Assembly: GCF_000708885.1 (NCBI RefSeq)
Contig: NZ_JEOE01000006.1
Coordinates: 1 to 64,000, forward strand
From: Cellulomonas sp. HZM
Lineage (GTDB): Bacteria; Actinomycetota; Actinomycetes; Actinomycetales; Cellulomonadaceae
DNA length: 64,000 nt
Direction: 5' to 3'
The translations under genes were made by a program, and so were the position numbers. Positions 26,988 to 36,707 of the stretch are shown here, piece after piece. Under the pieces are notes generated by a model, which searched no databases, had not been told where the DNA came from, and saw nothing but the letters and a program-made list of their open reading frames with translations. The first letter of the stretch is position 1. Every line of letters starts with the position of its first letter.

Positions 26988-27742
26988 GGGCGCGACACGC
27001 CCGGCTCGTGCTGTTCGCGACGCGCCGTGCGCACCACCCCGACGAACCGGCCCGTGCGCCCGTCGCGCCGGTAGGAGAACAGGCCGGGATCCGACCACGT
27101 GTCGCGGCCGTCCGCGACGACGTGCTCGACGCCGGCCGCGTGCAGCAGCCCGACGACGCCCGCCGCCAGGTCGAGCGCGGGCGTCCCCCACGAGGTGGTC
27201 GCGCCGGTCCCGGGCACCGCGGCCGCGACCTCGTCGCGCAGCCCGGCCGGCACCTCGTACGACGACGCGGCGACGCAGGGGCCCAGTGCGGCGCGGATGC
27301 GCGTGACGTCCGCGCCGAGGTCCAGCATCGCGGCGAGCGCGGACTGCACGACCCCCGCGACGAGGCCCGCGCGGCCCGCGTGCACCGCCGCGACCACGCC
27401 CGCGCGGGCATCGGCGAGCAGGACCGGCACGCAGTCGGCCACCATGACGGCGACCGCGACGTCCGGGCTCGTCGACACGAGCACGTCCGCGTCGCCGAGC
27501 GGACCTGAGGGCGGCGCGTGCAGCACGACGGCCTCACGCCCGTGCACCTGGTGCGCGAACGCGACCGCGCAGCCCGCCCACCGCGCGAGCAGCTCACGGT
27601 TGCGGGTCACGGCCGCGGGGGCGTCGCCGACGTGGTCGCCGAGGTTGAGCGCGTCGAAGGGCGGCACGCTCACGCCGCCCGCACGGGACGTGAACCCGGC
27701 CCGGACACCCGGGCCGAGGTCCACGCTCGCGACGGGGATCAC
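26984..27742 (-). CDS. pgeF: Peptidoglycan editing factor PgeF (multicopper-oxidase-fold YfiH/YlmD family)
   Basis: A 252-residue member of the YfiH/YlmD (laccase-domain) family. In E. coli this enzyme keeps L-Ala-containing precursors correct by removing misincorporated L-Ser; homologues also show purine nucleoside phosphorylase activity. The metal and active-site residues are visible: His in [12 protein letters not shown], Cys in [11 protein letters not shown], His in AAVHAGRAG and [11 protein letters not shown]. The GTG at 27742 overlaps the ftsZ stop by four bases, so it is co-translated with ftsZ. Confidence 0.9.
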   Translation of the reverse strand: MIPVASVDLGPGVRAGFTSRAGGVSVPPFDALNLGDHVGDAPAAVTRNRELLARWAGCAVAFAHQVHGREAVVLHAPPSGPLGDADVLVSTSPDVAVAVMVADCVPVLLADARAGVVAAVHAGRAGLVAGVVQSALAAMLDLGADVTRIRAALGPCVAASSYEVPAGLRDEVAAAVPGTGATTSWGTPALDLAAGVVGLLHAAGVEHVVADGRDTWSDPGLFSYRRDGRTGRFVGVVRTARREQHEPGVSRP

Positions 27743-28992
27743 TTCAGGAAGTCGGGCACGTCCAGCTCGTCACGCTCGCGCCGGGGCGTCTCCTCGGTGA
27801 AGATCCGCGGGACCTCGAGCGCGCCGGTGATCGGGACAGGCTCGGCCTCGGTCGAGAGGAACGCCGGGACGTCCGGCTGACCCGCGGGGGTCTGGGGCGC
27901 CGCGGGCACGGGTGCCGTGAGGTCGTCGGGGGCGGACGCCTGCCGCGGCGAGGGAACCTGCACCGCGGGCGGGACCGCCGGCGCGGTGACCTGACGGGCG
28001 GGCGTCACCTGGCCGAGCCCACGCTGGTCGCGCCGGACGGCCGGCGTCCCGCCGTCGAAGCCGGCGGCGATCACGGTCACGCGCACCTCGTCGCCCAGGG
28101 CGTCGTCGATGACCGCGCCGAAGATGATGTTCGCCTCGGGGTGCGCGGCCTCCTGCACGAGCCTCGCGGCCTCGTTGATCTCGAACAGACCGAGGTCGGA
28201 GCCGCCCTGGATCGAGAGCAGCACGCCGTGCGCGCCGTCGATCGAGGCCTCGAGCAAGGGCGACGAGATCGCCATCTCTGCGGCCTGCACCGCCCGGTCC
28301 TCGCCACGCGCGAACCCGATGCCCATGAGCGCCGAGCCCGCACCCTGCATGACGGACTTCACGTCCGCGAAGTCGAGGTTGATCAGGCCCGGCGTGGTGA
28401 TGAGGTCCGTGATGCCCTGCACACCGGACAGGAGCACCTGGTCCGCCGAGTGGAACGCGTCCAGCACCGAGACGTTGCGGTCCGAGATCTGCAGCAGGCG
28501 GTCGTTAGGGATCACGATGAGCGTGTCGACCTCGGCGCGCAGCGCGTCGATGCCCGCGTCCGCCTGCACCGAGCGGCGACGGCCCTCGAACGTGAACGGG
28601 CGTGTGACGACACCGATCGTCAGGGCGCCCAGCGAGCGGGCGATGCGCGCGACGACCGGCGCGCCGCCGGTGCCCGTGCCGCCGCCCTCGCCCGCGGTGA
28701 CGAACACCATGTCCGCACCGCGCAGGACGTCCTCGATCTCCTCGGCGTGGTCCTCGGCGGCCTTCTTGCCGACCTCGGGGTCCGCACCGGCGCCGAGACC
28801 GCGCGTGAGCTCGCGGCCGACGTCGAGCTTGACGTCGGCGTCCGACATGAGCAGGGCCTGGGCGTCGGTGTTGACCGCGATGAACTCGACACCCTTGAGG
28901 CCGACCTCGATCATGCGGTTCACGGCGTTGACGCCGCCGCCGCCGATGCCGACGACCTTGATGACCGCCAGGTAGTTCTGCGGAGCTGCCAC
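27739..28992 (-). CDS. ftsZ: Cell division GTPase FtsZ
   Basis: A 417-residue tubulin homologue that forms the Z-ring. The N-terminus is [29 protein letters not shown], the tubulin signature GGGTGTG is near residues 100-106 and the T7 loop is in [12 protein letters not shown] long Pro/Ala linker (about 320-395) ends in the conserved C-terminal peptide with ELDVPDFLK, which binds SepF and others. The GTG at 28992 is chosen from alignment with known N-termini and GAGAGG eight bases upstream. No ftsA gene lies between ftsQ and ftsZ. Confidence 0.97.
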   Translation of the reverse strand: MAAPQNYLAVIKVVGIGGGGVNAVNRMIEVGLKGVEFIAVNTDAQALLMSDADVKLDVGRELTRGLGAGADPEVGKKAAEDHAEEIEDVLRGADMVFVTAGEGGGTGTGGAPVVARIARSLGALTIGVVTRPFTFEGRRRSVQADAGIDALRAEVDTLIVIPNDRLLQISDRNVSVLDAFHSADQVLLSGVQGITDLITTPGLINLDFADVKSVMQGAGSALMGIGFARGEDRAVQAAEMAISSPLLEASIDGAHGVLLSIQGGSDLGLFEINEAARLVQEAAHPEANIIFGAVIDDALGDEVRVTVIAAGFDGGTPAVRRDQRGLGQVTPARQVTAPAVPPAVQVPSPRQASAPDDLTAPVPAAPQTPAGQPDVPAFLSTEAEPVPITGALEVPRIFTEETPRRERDELDVPDFLK

Positions 28993-29081
28993 GGTGGGTG
29001 CCTCTCGTTCTCTCTCCGGTCGGGCCGGATGCAGTGCTGGTCGATCGACCGTCGTTCGCGGGTCCGACGCGAGCGTCGGGT

Positions 29082-29103
29082 TCAACCTTCACCTTCAGGT
29101 TGA
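29082..29103. promoter_or_regulatory. Inverted repeat over the ftsZ transcription start
   Basis: TCAACCT (29082-29088), eight-base gap, AGGTTGA (29097-29103). It is just downstream of the proposed ftsZ -10 and so covers the predicted start of transcription, the usual place for a repressor site; as RNA it would be a 5' hairpin. It is an AT-richer island in a GC-rich region. Confidence 0.5.
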
Positions 29104-29104
29104 G

Positions 29105-29133
29105 AGTTATAGTTATGTCAGGTGCTCTGTCAG
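29105..29133 (-). promoter_or_regulatory. Putative ftsZ promoter
   Basis: Minus strand -35 CTGACA (29128-29133), 16-base spacer, -10 TATAAC(T) (29105-29111). The interval 28993-29238 between ftsQ and ftsZ holds this promoter and the inverted repeat and no gene. Confidence 0.55.
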
Positions 29134-29238
29134 TGCGTGACGGTAGGTCCCGCACCGGCGCCGATCAACGACCGACGCGCGCGTGTCTCGCACGTGTCTG
29201 TCGCGCCCCGGCACAGGAGGTGCCCCGGCCCCTCGCGG

Positions 29239-30315
29239 TCAGCGGGTGACGGGGAGCGTGGGCGCCGAGACGTCGACGACACGCACGTCCTTGCCCGCCT
29301 TGGAGTCGAGCAACGTCGCCAGGACGCTGGCCTTGAGGGGCGTCTGCGCCGAGCTCCCCCAGTCGACCCGCACACCGTCGCGCAGCGTCATCGTCACGGT
29401 GTCCTGCGTCTGCGCGGCGACCGAGCGGACCTCGCCCAGCAGGTCGTCGGGCAGCTGCTGCAGGACCGTGAGCACGGCCTCGAGCGTGCGCCGCTCCCCC
29501 ACCGGGACGTCGACCACCGGCAGCCCGGAGGGCGCCTTGTCCACGCGGCCCACCTGGACGCCGTCCATGTCGAGCAGCGTGAAGCGGCCGTCGTCCGGCA
29601 CGGCGGCGACGGGCTCGCGCGCGACGAGCGTCACGGACACGCCGTGCGGCCAGTCGCGCATCACCCGCGCCTCGCGGACACCGGGAACGTCGAGGATCTG
29701 GTCGCGGATCCGGATCGTGTCGAGGCGCGGGAGCGGCACGCCTGCGCGAGCGTCGACCACCGCCTCCACCTGGTCGACCGCGACCACGGATCCCGCACCG
29801 GTGATCGTGACCCGGTCCGGGTCGAGAGCGAGCACCGGCGACAGCAGGAGCAGCCACGCGAGCGCGAGCAGCGCGACCAGCCCGCCCGCGATCCCGAGCA
29901 GCTGACGTCGCGCGAGCACGCGCCGGGCCCGCGCGCGCTCGGCGAACCGGGCGAGCGACGTGGTCGAGACGACGGACGGTCGAGTCGGCCCCGACAGCCG
30001 GCGCCCCGAGGCGCTGTACGTCGAGACGTTGCGCGTCGGGCCGGTCTGGGAGGTCCGCGTCGCCCCGGTGTGCGGGGTGGGCGTCGCACCCGCCTGCGGG
30101 GTGCGGGTCGCGCCCGGCTGGGGGGTGCGGGTCGCGCCCGGCTGGGGGGTGCCCGTCGCGCCCGGCTGGGGGGTGCCCGTCGCGCCCGGCTGGGCGGTGC
30201 GCGGCCCCCCCTGGGCCGCGGCGGCCTCGCCCGACCCGGTGGCCGCACGCGACGAGGGGGCGGGCCGGCGAGCGGGCGTCGCGGGGCGTGGTGCGGGCGG
30301 CCGCGACGGGCTCAT
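29239..30315 (-). CDS. ftsQ: Cell division protein FtsQ
   Basis: A 358-residue bitopic divisome protein. Residues 1-about 135 are cytoplasmic and Pro/Thr/Ala-rich with an eight-residue repeat (QPGATGTP type, about residues 38-86). A single membrane helix follows (LLGIAGGLVALLALAWLLLL, about 140-160), then the POTRA domain (DPDRVTITG, VDARAGVPLPRLD) and the beta domain (TLLDMDGVQV, LPVVDVP). The ATG overlaps the murC stop (ATGA). The cytoplasmic part is longer than in most FtsQ proteins because of the repeat. Confidence 0.93.
   Translation of the reverse strand: MSPSRPPAPRPATPARRPAPSSRAATGSGEAAAAQGGPRTAQPGATGTPQPGATGTPQPGATRTPQPGATRTPQAGATPTPHTGATRTSQTGPTRNVSTYSASGRRLSGPTRPSVVSTTSLARFAERARARRVLARRQLLGIAGGLVALLALAWLLLLSPVLALDPDRVTITGAGSVVAVDQVEAVVDARAGVPLPRLDTIRIRDQILDVPGVREARVMRDWPHGVSVTLVAREPVAAVPDDGRFTLLDMDGVQVGRVDKAPSGLPVVDVPVGERRTLEAVLTVLQQLPDDLLGEVRSVAAQTQDTVTMTLRDGVRVDWGSSAQTPLKASVLATLLDSKAGKDVRVVDVSAPTLPVTR
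30059..30202 (-). repeat. 24-bp minisatellite inside ftsQ
   Basis: Six tandem 24-bp units begin with GTCG at 30059, 30083, 30107, 30131, 30155 and 30179. The last four are near identical (GTCGCGCCCGGCTGGGGGGT core); the first two have diverged. Each unit codes for eight residues, so copy changes keep the frame. Confidence 0.85.
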
Positions 30316-31766
30316 GCCCGCTGCCCCTGGTCCGCGGCCTTGCCGGGGCCGTCGCCGTCGGCGACGTCGGTGAGGTCAGCGAGGATCGTCGGTCCGAGCG
30401 CCGTGACGTCCCCCGCCCCGACGGTCAGCACGAGGTCCCCCGGCCGCGCGAGACGTGCCACGACGTGCGCGGCCTCGACCCGGTCGGCGACGAACCGCGC
30501 ACGCCCGGGCGTCGGCACGCGCTCGACGATCGTCGCGCCGCTGACCGTGGGATCGGGGTCCTCGCGCGCCGCGTAGACGTCGGTCACGACGACCTGGTCC
30601 GCAAGGTCGAGTGCCGTCGCGAACTGCTCGGCGAACGTGCGCGTGCGCGAGTAGAGGTGCGGCTGGAAGAGCACGACCACGCGGCCGTCCCCCGCGACCG
30701 TGCGGGCTGCCCGTAGCAGCGCCGCGACCTCCGTGGGGTGGTGCGCGTAGTCGTCGACCACGCGAACGCCGCCCGCCGTGCCACGGTGCTCGAAGCGTCG
30801 CCCTGTCCCCCGGAACTGCTCGAGGCCCGCCGCGGCCGCGAGCGGGTCGACGCCCAGCGCGACGCACGCAGCCCACGCTCCCGCGGCGTTGAGAGCATTG
30901 TGCGCACCTGGGGCGCTCAGGCGGAGGTGCGCGGGACCCGCGGGACCCGTGAGATCGACGTCGCTGCCGCCGTCGGGGTTCGCGCGGTCGCTCAGCGCGA
31001 CGTCCGCGCCGCCCGCGCGCCCGTAGGTCGTGATGCGCACACCGCGCGCGTCGAGGTCGTCCCGCGCACGTGCCACGAGACGCGCCGCTCCGTCGTCGTC
31101 GGCGCACACGACGAGCGTCCCGCCGGGCCGTACCCGCCGGGCGAACGCCACGAACGCGTCCTCGAAGGCCTCACGCGAGCCGTAGTGGTCGAGGTGGTCG
31201 GGCTCGACGTTGGTGACGACCGCGACGAGCGGTTCGTACGCGAGGAACGAGCCGTCGGACTCGTCGGCCTCCGCGACGAACGCCGGACCCGAGCCGTCCC
31301 GCGCACCGCCGAGCGGCCCGCCGTCGGACAGCACCGTCCCGCCGATCGCGAACGACGGCTCCTGCCCCGCTGCGAGCAGAGCGGTCGCGACCATCGCGCT
31401 CGTGGTCGTCTTTCCGTGCGCGCCCGCCACGGCCACCGCGTCGCGGTCGGACATGAGCGCTGCGAGTGCCTGCGAGCGGTGCAGCACGGGGACGCCCAGC
31501 TCACGGGCCCGGACGAGCTCGGGGTTGGAGTCACGTACGGCTGAGGAGACGACGAGCGTGTCGGCGCCCTCGACCCAGGCCTCGTCGTGACCGACGTGCA
31601 CGTCGACACCCGCGGCGCGCAGCCCGGTCAGGGCCGGTCCGTCGGCGGCGTCCGACCCGCTCACGGCCAGCCCCCGCGCGGCCAGCAGCGCCGCGACCGC
31701 GGACATCCCGGCGCCGCCGACGCCCACCAGGTGGACGCGGCCGAGCCCGGCCACGCCGCTCGTCAC
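30312..31766 (-). CDS. murC: UDP-N-acetylmuramate--L-alanine ligase
   Basis: A 484-residue Mur ligase that adds the first amino acid of the stem peptide. The UDP-binding domain starts VHLVGVGGAGMSAVAALL, the ATP P-loop is AGAHGKTTTSAM, and the central domain has EADESDGSFL and NVEPDHLDHYG. The C-terminal domain has DDYAHHPTEV and FQPHLYSRT, both typical of MurC. GTG 31766 overlaps the murG stop (GTGA). A Gly/Asp-rich tail of about 15 residues is unusual but short. Confidence 0.96.
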   Translation of the reverse strand: MTSGVAGLGRVHLVGVGGAGMSAVAALLAARGLAVSGSDAADGPALTGLRAAGVDVHVGHDEAWVEGADTLVVSSAVRDSNPELVRARELGVPVLHRSQALAALMSDRDAVAVAGAHGKTTTSAMVATALLAAGQEPSFAIGGTVLSDGGPLGGARDGSGPAFVAEADESDGSFLAYEPLVAVVTNVEPDHLDHYGSREAFEDAFVAFARRVRPGGTLVVCADDDGAARLVARARDDLDARGVRITTYGRAGGADVALSDRANPDGGSDVDLTGPAGPAHLRLSAPGAHNALNAAGAWAACVALGVDPLAAAAGLEQFRGTGRRFEHRGTAGGVRVVDDYAHHPTEVAALLRAARTVAGDGRVVVLFQPHLYSRTRTFAEQFATALDLADQVVVTDVYAAREDPDPTVSGATIVERVPTPGRARFVADRVEAAHVVARLARPGDLVLTVGAGDVTALGPTILADLTDVADGDGPGKAADQGQRA

Positions 31767-32914
31767 GAGCCCGCCCGCGGGCGTCCGGCAGCGGCGCGCT
31801 CGACGAGGTCCGCGACGGCACCCGCCGCATCGGTCACGCCGACGGATGCCGCGGCAGCCGCCATGCGTGCACGGTCGGCAGCCGCGTCGTCGCCCGCGAG
31901 GAGCGGGAGCACGTGCGCGGCGATCCATGCCCGGTCCAGCTCCGCGTCGTCGACCAGCAGGCCACCCCCGGCGGCCACGACGTCCGCCGCGTTGAGCCGC
32001 TGCTCGCCGTTGCCGACCGGGAGCGGCACGTACACCGCGGGGATGCCGAGCGCGGCCAGCTCGCACACCGTGCCCGCCCCGGCGCGGCCGAGCTCGAGAT
32101 CGGCCACCGCGAGCGCGAGGTCCATGCGGGTCAGGTAGTCGAGCACGTGGTAGCGCTCGGTGCCGGGCAGGTCCGCGACCGCGGAGCGCACCGCGTCGTC
32201 CTTGCCGAGACCCGTGACGTGCAGCACCTGGACGCCCGCCGCCAGCAGGTCGGGCGCGGCCGACGACACCGCCGCGTTGACGCTCGCCGCACCGCTCGAG
32301 CCCCCCGTGACGAGCAGCGTCACGAGGTCCGGGTCGAGTCCGAGCTCGGCCGCCGCCGCGCGGCGCGCACCGACCGGGTCGGCGGAGCGTCGCGCGACCA
32401 GGTCCGCGATCGGCGCGCGCAGCGGGAGGCCGGTGCGCTGCGCTCCCCGCAGCCGGGTGCCCGCGAACGTCGTCGCGACCGCCGCGGCCCACCGCGCGCC
32501 GAGGCGGTTGGCGAGTCCCGGGCGCGCGTTCTGCTCCTGCACGACGACGGGGACCTTGCGGCGCCGTGCCGCGAGATAGGCGGGAGTCGAGACGTAGCCG
32601 CCGAAGCCGACGACCACGTCGGCGCCGCTCTCGTCGATCGCTCGACCCGCCGCGGCGACGGCCGCGCGCAGGCGGCCCGGCAGGCGCAGCAGGTCGGCGG
32701 ACGGGCGGCGCGGCAGCGGCACGCGCGGGACGTGCACGAGCGGCAGGCCGTGCTCGGGCACGAGCCGCGCCTCGAGCCCCTCGGCCGTGCCCAGGACCGT
32801 GAGCACGGCCTCCGGGTGGCGGCGACGCAGCTCGTCGGCCACCGCGAGCAGCGGGTTGACGTGTCCGGCGGTGCCGCCGCCGGCGAGCAGGACGGACAGC
32901 GGCGCGTCAGCCAC
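31763..32914 (-). CDS. murG: Lipid II synthase (MurG N-acetylglucosaminyltransferase)
   Basis: A 383-residue GT28 enzyme at the inner face of the membrane that converts lipid I to lipid II. The glycine-rich loop GGGTAGHVNPLLA near the N-terminus and GGSSGAASVNAAV in the middle are the diagnostic motifs, with RAGAGTVCELAALG holding the UDP-GlcNAc site. GTG 32914 overlaps the ftsW stop by eight bases. Confidence 0.96.
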   Translation of the reverse strand: MADAPLSVLLAGGGTAGHVNPLLAVADELRRRHPEAVLTVLGTAEGLEARLVPEHGLPLVHVPRVPLPRRPSADLLRLPGRLRAAVAAAGRAIDESGADVVVGFGGYVSTPAYLAARRRKVPVVVQEQNARPGLANRLGARWAAAVATTFAGTRLRGAQRTGLPLRAPIADLVARRSADPVGARRAAAAELGLDPDLVTLLVTGGSSGAASVNAAVSSAAPDLLAAGVQVLHVTGLGKDDAVRSAVADLPGTERYHVLDYLTRMDLALAVADLELGRAGAGTVCELAALGIPAVYVPLPVGNGEQRLNAADVVAAGGGLLVDDAELDRAWIAAHVLPLLAGDDAAADRARMAAAAASVGVTDAAGAVADLVERAAAGRPRAGS

Positions 32915-34199
32915 GCGCGCGTCCGATCACGGCGAGCGAGCGGCGCACGACACCGGGCCGCGCCGACAGCGCCTCCGCAGCACCGGGCTCCGAACGCGCG
33001 AACGAGATGACGATGCCGAGCGCGGCCATGGTCATGATGAGTGCCGAACCTCCGGCCGAGACGAGCGGCAGCGGCACCCCGATGACGGGGGCCAGGCCGA
33101 TCACGACGGCGATGTTGATGAGCGCCTGCCCGATCACCCAGCACAGGATCGCGCCGGTGGTGATCTGGACGAACGGGTCGGGGTGGCGACGCACGACGCG
33201 GATCATCGCGAACGCGAGCAGCCCGAACAGCGCGAGCACGATGACCGTCCCGACGAGGCCGAGCTCCTCACCGATGATCGCGAAGATGAAGTCGTTGTGG
33301 GCCGCGGGCAGGTAGCTCCACTTCTCGCGGCTCTGGCCGAGCCCGAGCCCGCCGATGCCGCCGGACGCCAGCCCCCACTGGCCGTGAAGCGTCTGGTAGC
33401 ACTGGTCCTGGACCGAGCAGTTGCTGCCGTCGAGCCACGAGAAGATGCGCGCCGTGCGGTTGGTGTTGCCGATCGTGAGCGCGGCGACACCGGCCGCCGC
33501 GACGAGGCCCGCGACGGCGAACATCCGCATCGGGACGCCCGCCACGAACATCGCTCCCGCGACGAGCACCATGAGCACCATCGCCGTGCCCAGGTCGTGG
33601 CCCGCGAGCACGGCCAGGATCGCGCCGCCCGCGACGACGACGGCCGGGACGAACACGTGCTTCCACTGCCGCAGCAGCGGCTGCTTGCGCGCGAGCACCG
33701 TGCCGAGCCAGACCGCGAGCGTCAGCTTGATCGCCTCGGACGGCTGGACCGTGAACGGACCGACCGCGAGCCAGTTCTGGTTGCCGCCGCCCGAGACGCC
33801 GCTGCCCGAGACGAACACGAGCCCCTGCAGCGCGACCGCCAGCCCGAGCGCGGGCCAGGCGGCGGCCCGCAGCACGCGTGCGGGCACCCGGGACAGCACC
33901 ACGAGCGCGACGAGCCCGATCAGCGCGAACTGCGTCTGGTTGAAGAACACCGCGTACGGCGAGTTCTTCTCGTCGAGCGACTCGACGCTCGACGACGACA
34001 GCACCATGACGAGACCGACGACCAGCAGCAGCGCCGTCGTCCCGACGAGCACGTAGTAGCTCGTGACCGCGCTGTCCCACTGCCCGAGCAGCGAACGTCG
34101 CGTGGGCACGGACGTGCCGGGCGTGACGCCGTCCGTCGTCGTCGCCGAGGGGCGGCGGGGGCCGCGCTGCGGGACGTCGCGCGGGGTCGTCGCGGTCAC
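32907..34199 (-). CDS. ftsW: SEDS-family septal peptidoglycan polymerase FtsW
   Basis: A 430-residue integral membrane glycosyltransferase that polymerises lipid II at the septum with FtsI. About ten hydrophobic helices follow a 45-residue cytoplasmic N-terminus. SEDS motifs are present: LVMVLSSSS, GPFTVQPSEAIKL, the extracellular-loop Asp region, GLGLGQSREKWSYLPAAHNDFIF-type sequence before helix 8, and PLVSAGGSALIM at the end. Separated from murD by three bases. Confidence 0.95.
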   Translation of the reverse strand: MTATTPRDVPQRGPRRPSATTTDGVTPGTSVPTRRSLLGQWDSAVTSYYVLVGTTALLLVVGLVMVLSSSSVESLDEKNSPYAVFFNQTQFALIGLVALVVLSRVPARVLRAAAWPALGLAVALQGLVFVSGSGVSGGGNQNWLAVGPFTVQPSEAIKLTLAVWLGTVLARKQPLLRQWKHVFVPAVVVAGGAILAVLAGHDLGTAMVLMVLVAGAMFVAGVPMRMFAVAGLVAAAGVAALTIGNTNRTARIFSWLDGSNCSVQDQCYQTLHGQWGLASGGIGGLGLGQSREKWSYLPAAHNDFIFAIIGEELGLVGTVIVLALFGLLAFAMIRVVRRHPDPFVQITTGAILCWVIGQALINIAVVIGLAPVIGVPLPLVSAGGSALIMTMAALGIVISFARSEPGAAEALSARPGVVRRSLAVIGRARG

Positions 34200-34202
34200 G
34201 GC

Positions 34203-35624
34203 TCAGCCCTGCCCGTCGAGCGCGCGCGCGGCGGCCGTGAACTCGCTTCCTCGGGCGGCGTACGACGCGAACTGGTCCATCGAGGCGCACGCGGGCGCCA
34301 GCAGGACGGTCACGGGGCCGCCGGCACCGGCGGCGAGGCGCGCGGCCTCCTGCACGGCACGGGTCATCACCGCCTCAGTCTCACCGGGGTCGACCTCGAC
34401 GACCGGGACATCCGGTGCGTGTCGGGCGAGCGCGTCGCGCAACGGCTCGCGGTCGACGCCGATGAGCACCACGGCACGCAACCGGTCGCGCCGCGCACGC
34501 ACGAGGTCGTCGAAGCGCGCCCCCTTGGCGAGTCCGCCCGCGACCCACACGACCGAGCCGGGCTCGAACGCGCCGAGCGACGCGGCGGCGGCGTGCGCGT
34601 TGGTGGCCTTCGAGTCGTCGACGTACGCGACGCCGTCGACGGTCGCGACGGTCTCGATGCGGTGCTCGCCGGGCGTGAAGGCGCGCAACCCGTCGCGCAC
34701 GGCCGTCGGCTCGACGCCGTGCGCGAGCGCGAGCGCTGCCGCGGCGAGCGCGTCGGCGACGACGTGCGGCGGCACCGTCCCGTCGGGGCCGGCGAGCCGC
34801 GCGAGGTCCGCGAGCGTGCCGAGCTCGGCCGCGTGCGTGTGCCGCAGCCGGGAGAACCCGCGGTCGACGAGCACGTCCTCGACGAGCCCGACCTGCCCGA
34901 CGAGCGGGGTCCCCGTGGTGAACCCGACCGCGAGCGCACCGTCGACCACGTCGGCCTCGCGCACGAGGCGTTCGGTCGTCGGGTCAGCGAGGTTGTAGAC
35001 GCACGCGACCTGCGCGCGCTCGTACACGCGGCCCTTGTCCGCGGCGTAGGCGTCGAGCGAGCCGTGCCAGTCGAGGTGGTCGGCCGCGACGTTCAGCACC
35101 GCGGCGGCCTGTGCGGACATCGAGTGCGTGAAGTGGAGCTGGAAGCTCGACAGCTCGACGGCGAGCACGTCGTAGGCCGGGTCGGTGGCCGCGAGCACGA
35201 CGGGTGTGCCGACGTTGCCGACCGCCGCCGAGGTCCGGCCTGCGGCGGTGAGGATCGCGTCGAGCATGCCGACGGTCGTCGTCTTCCCGTTGGTCCCCGT
35301 CACCGCCAACCAGGGTGCGGGTCCGTCCGCGCGCACGGCCCGCAGCCGCCACGCGAGCTCGACCTCGGACCACACGGGCACGTCGCGCACGAGCGCCGCG
35401 GCGAGCAGCGGGTGGTGCGGCGGGAGGCCGGGCGAGGCGACGACCAGGTCTGCGCGTCCGAGCCCGTCACCGGCGAGGTAGTCGTCGGACGAGATCGCGT
35501 CGTCGGCACGGTCGTCGACCGGGACCACGCGTGCACCCGCCGAGGCGAGCACGTCGGCCGCCGCGCGTCCCGAGACGCCGAGACCGACGACGACGACGCG
35601 CGCACCCTCGAGCTCCACCGCCAC
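34203..35624 (-). CDS. murD: UDP-N-acetylmuramoylalanine--D-glutamate ligase
   Basis: A 473-residue Mur ligase adding D-Glu. It has the N-terminal Rossmann sequence VVVVGLGVSGRAAAD, SPGLPPHHPLL, the P-loop VTGTNGKTTTVGM, NVAADHLDWHG and VDDSKATNAHAA (the Lys carbamylation and D-Glu region). GTG 35624 directly abuts the mraY stop, so translation is coupled. Confidence 0.95.
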   Translation of the reverse strand: MAVELEGARVVVVGLGVSGRAAADVLASAGARVVPVDDRADDAISSDDYLAGDGLGRADLVVASPGLPPHHPLLAAALVRDVPVWSEVELAWRLRAVRADGPAPWLAVTGTNGKTTTVGMLDAILTAAGRTSAAVGNVGTPVVLAATDPAYDVLAVELSSFQLHFTHSMSAQAAAVLNVAADHLDWHGSLDAYAADKGRVYERAQVACVYNLADPTTERLVREADVVDGALAVGFTTGTPLVGQVGLVEDVLVDRGFSRLRHTHAAELGTLADLARLAGPDGTVPPHVVADALAAAALALAHGVEPTAVRDGLRAFTPGEHRIETVATVDGVAYVDDSKATNAHAAAASLGAFEPGSVVWVAGGLAKGARFDDLVRARRDRLRAVVLIGVDREPLRDALARHAPDVPVVEVDPGETEAVMTRAVQEAARLAAGAGGPVTVLLAPACASMDQFASYAARGSEFTAAARALDGQG

Positions 35625-36707
35625 CTAGCCGGACACCCACTCGGCGTAGAAGATCCCGATGCCGAGCGCGACGAACAGGCCCGCGATGATCCAGAACCGG
35701 ATGACGATCGTGACCTCGCCCCAGCCCTGGAGCTCGAAGTGGTGGTGCAGCGGTGCCATCTTGAACACGCGTCGCCCGGTCATCTTGAAGAAGCCGATCT
35801 GGATGACGTCGGACAGCACCTCGAGCACGAACAGACCGCCGATGATCGCCGCGAGGATCTCGGTGCGCGTGAGGATCGAGAGCCCCGCGAGCGCGCCGCC
35901 CAGGGCGAGCGAGCCGGTGTCGCCCATGAAGATCTTCGCGGGGCTCGCGTTCCACCACAGGAACCCGAAGCACGCACCCGTGATCGCGGCCGCGACGACG
36001 GCGAGCGCGAGCGGGTCGCGCGTCTCGTAGCAGCTCGGCCCGGCGGAGGCGAGGAACTGGCACGACTGGTTGAACTGCCAGACGCCGACGACGACGAACG
36101 ACCCGAACACGATGAGCGAGGTCCCGGTCGCGAGGCCGTCGAGCCCGTCGGTGAGGTTCACCGCGTTGGACCACGCCGTGATGAGGAAGTTGGCCCAGAT
36201 CACGAACAGGATGAGCCCGACGGTCGCCCCCGCGAACGCGAGGTCGATGTTGGTGTCCCGGATGAACGAGATCCGGGTGGAGGCGGGCGTGCGGAACTGG
36301 CTGTTCGGGAACTGCAGCGCCGCGACGGCGAACAGGATGCCGACGACGCCCTGTCCCACGATCTTCCACCGCGCCGAGAGCCCGAGGCTGCGCTGGCGGG
36401 AGATCTTGATGTAGTCGTCGAGGAACCCGACGAGCCCCAGCCCCGCCATGAGGAACAGGACGAGCACCTCGGACGCGCTGGGCGGCGTACCCGTGACGAG
36501 CAGCGCGACCGCCCAGCCCAGCAGCGTCGCGCCGATGATGACGACGCCGCCCATCGTGGGCGTGCCGCGCTTGGTGAAGTGCGCGGTGGGGCCGTCCTGC
36601 CGGATGAACTGGCCGTACTGCTTGCGCACGAGCAGCCGGATGAACAGCGGAGTACCGAGCAGCGCGACGACCATCGAGACGAAGCCCGCGAGCAGGACCG
36701 CCTTCAC
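35625..36707 (-). CDS. mraY: Phospho-N-acetylmuramoyl-pentapeptide transferase
   Basis: A 360-residue polytopic enzyme that moves phospho-MurNAc-pentapeptide to undecaprenyl phosphate, making lipid I. Motifs: [12 protein letters not shown] after helix 1, LGFLDDYIK (catalytic Asp pair), [18 protein letters not shown]-like [11 protein letters not shown], and [11 protein letters not shown] at the C-terminus. The GTG at 36707 ([11 protein letters not shown]) overlaps the murF stop; an upstream in-frame Arg-rich extension was rejected. Confidence 0.96.
   Translation of the reverse strand: MKAVLLAGFVSMVVALLGTPLFIRLLVRKQYGQFIRQDGPTAHFTKRGTPTMGGVVIIGATLLGWAVALLVTGTPPSASEVLVLFLMAGLGLVGFLDDYIKISRQRSLGLSARWKIVGQGVVGILFAVAALQFPNSQFRTPASTRISFIRDTNIDLAFAGATVGLILFVIWANFLITAWSNAVNLTDGLDGLATGTSLIVFGSFVVVGVWQFNQSCQFLASAGPSCYETRDPLALAVVAAAITGACFGFLWWNASPAKIFMGDTGSLALGGALAGLSILTRTEILAAIIGGLFVLEVLSDVIQIGFFKMTGRRVFKMAPLHHHFELQGWGEVTIVIRFWIIAGLFVALGIGIFYAEWVSG

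Noticed and set aside
30059..30202. Possible CRISPR array because of regular 24-bp repeats
   Set aside because: Units are contiguous without spacers and lie in frame in ftsQ.
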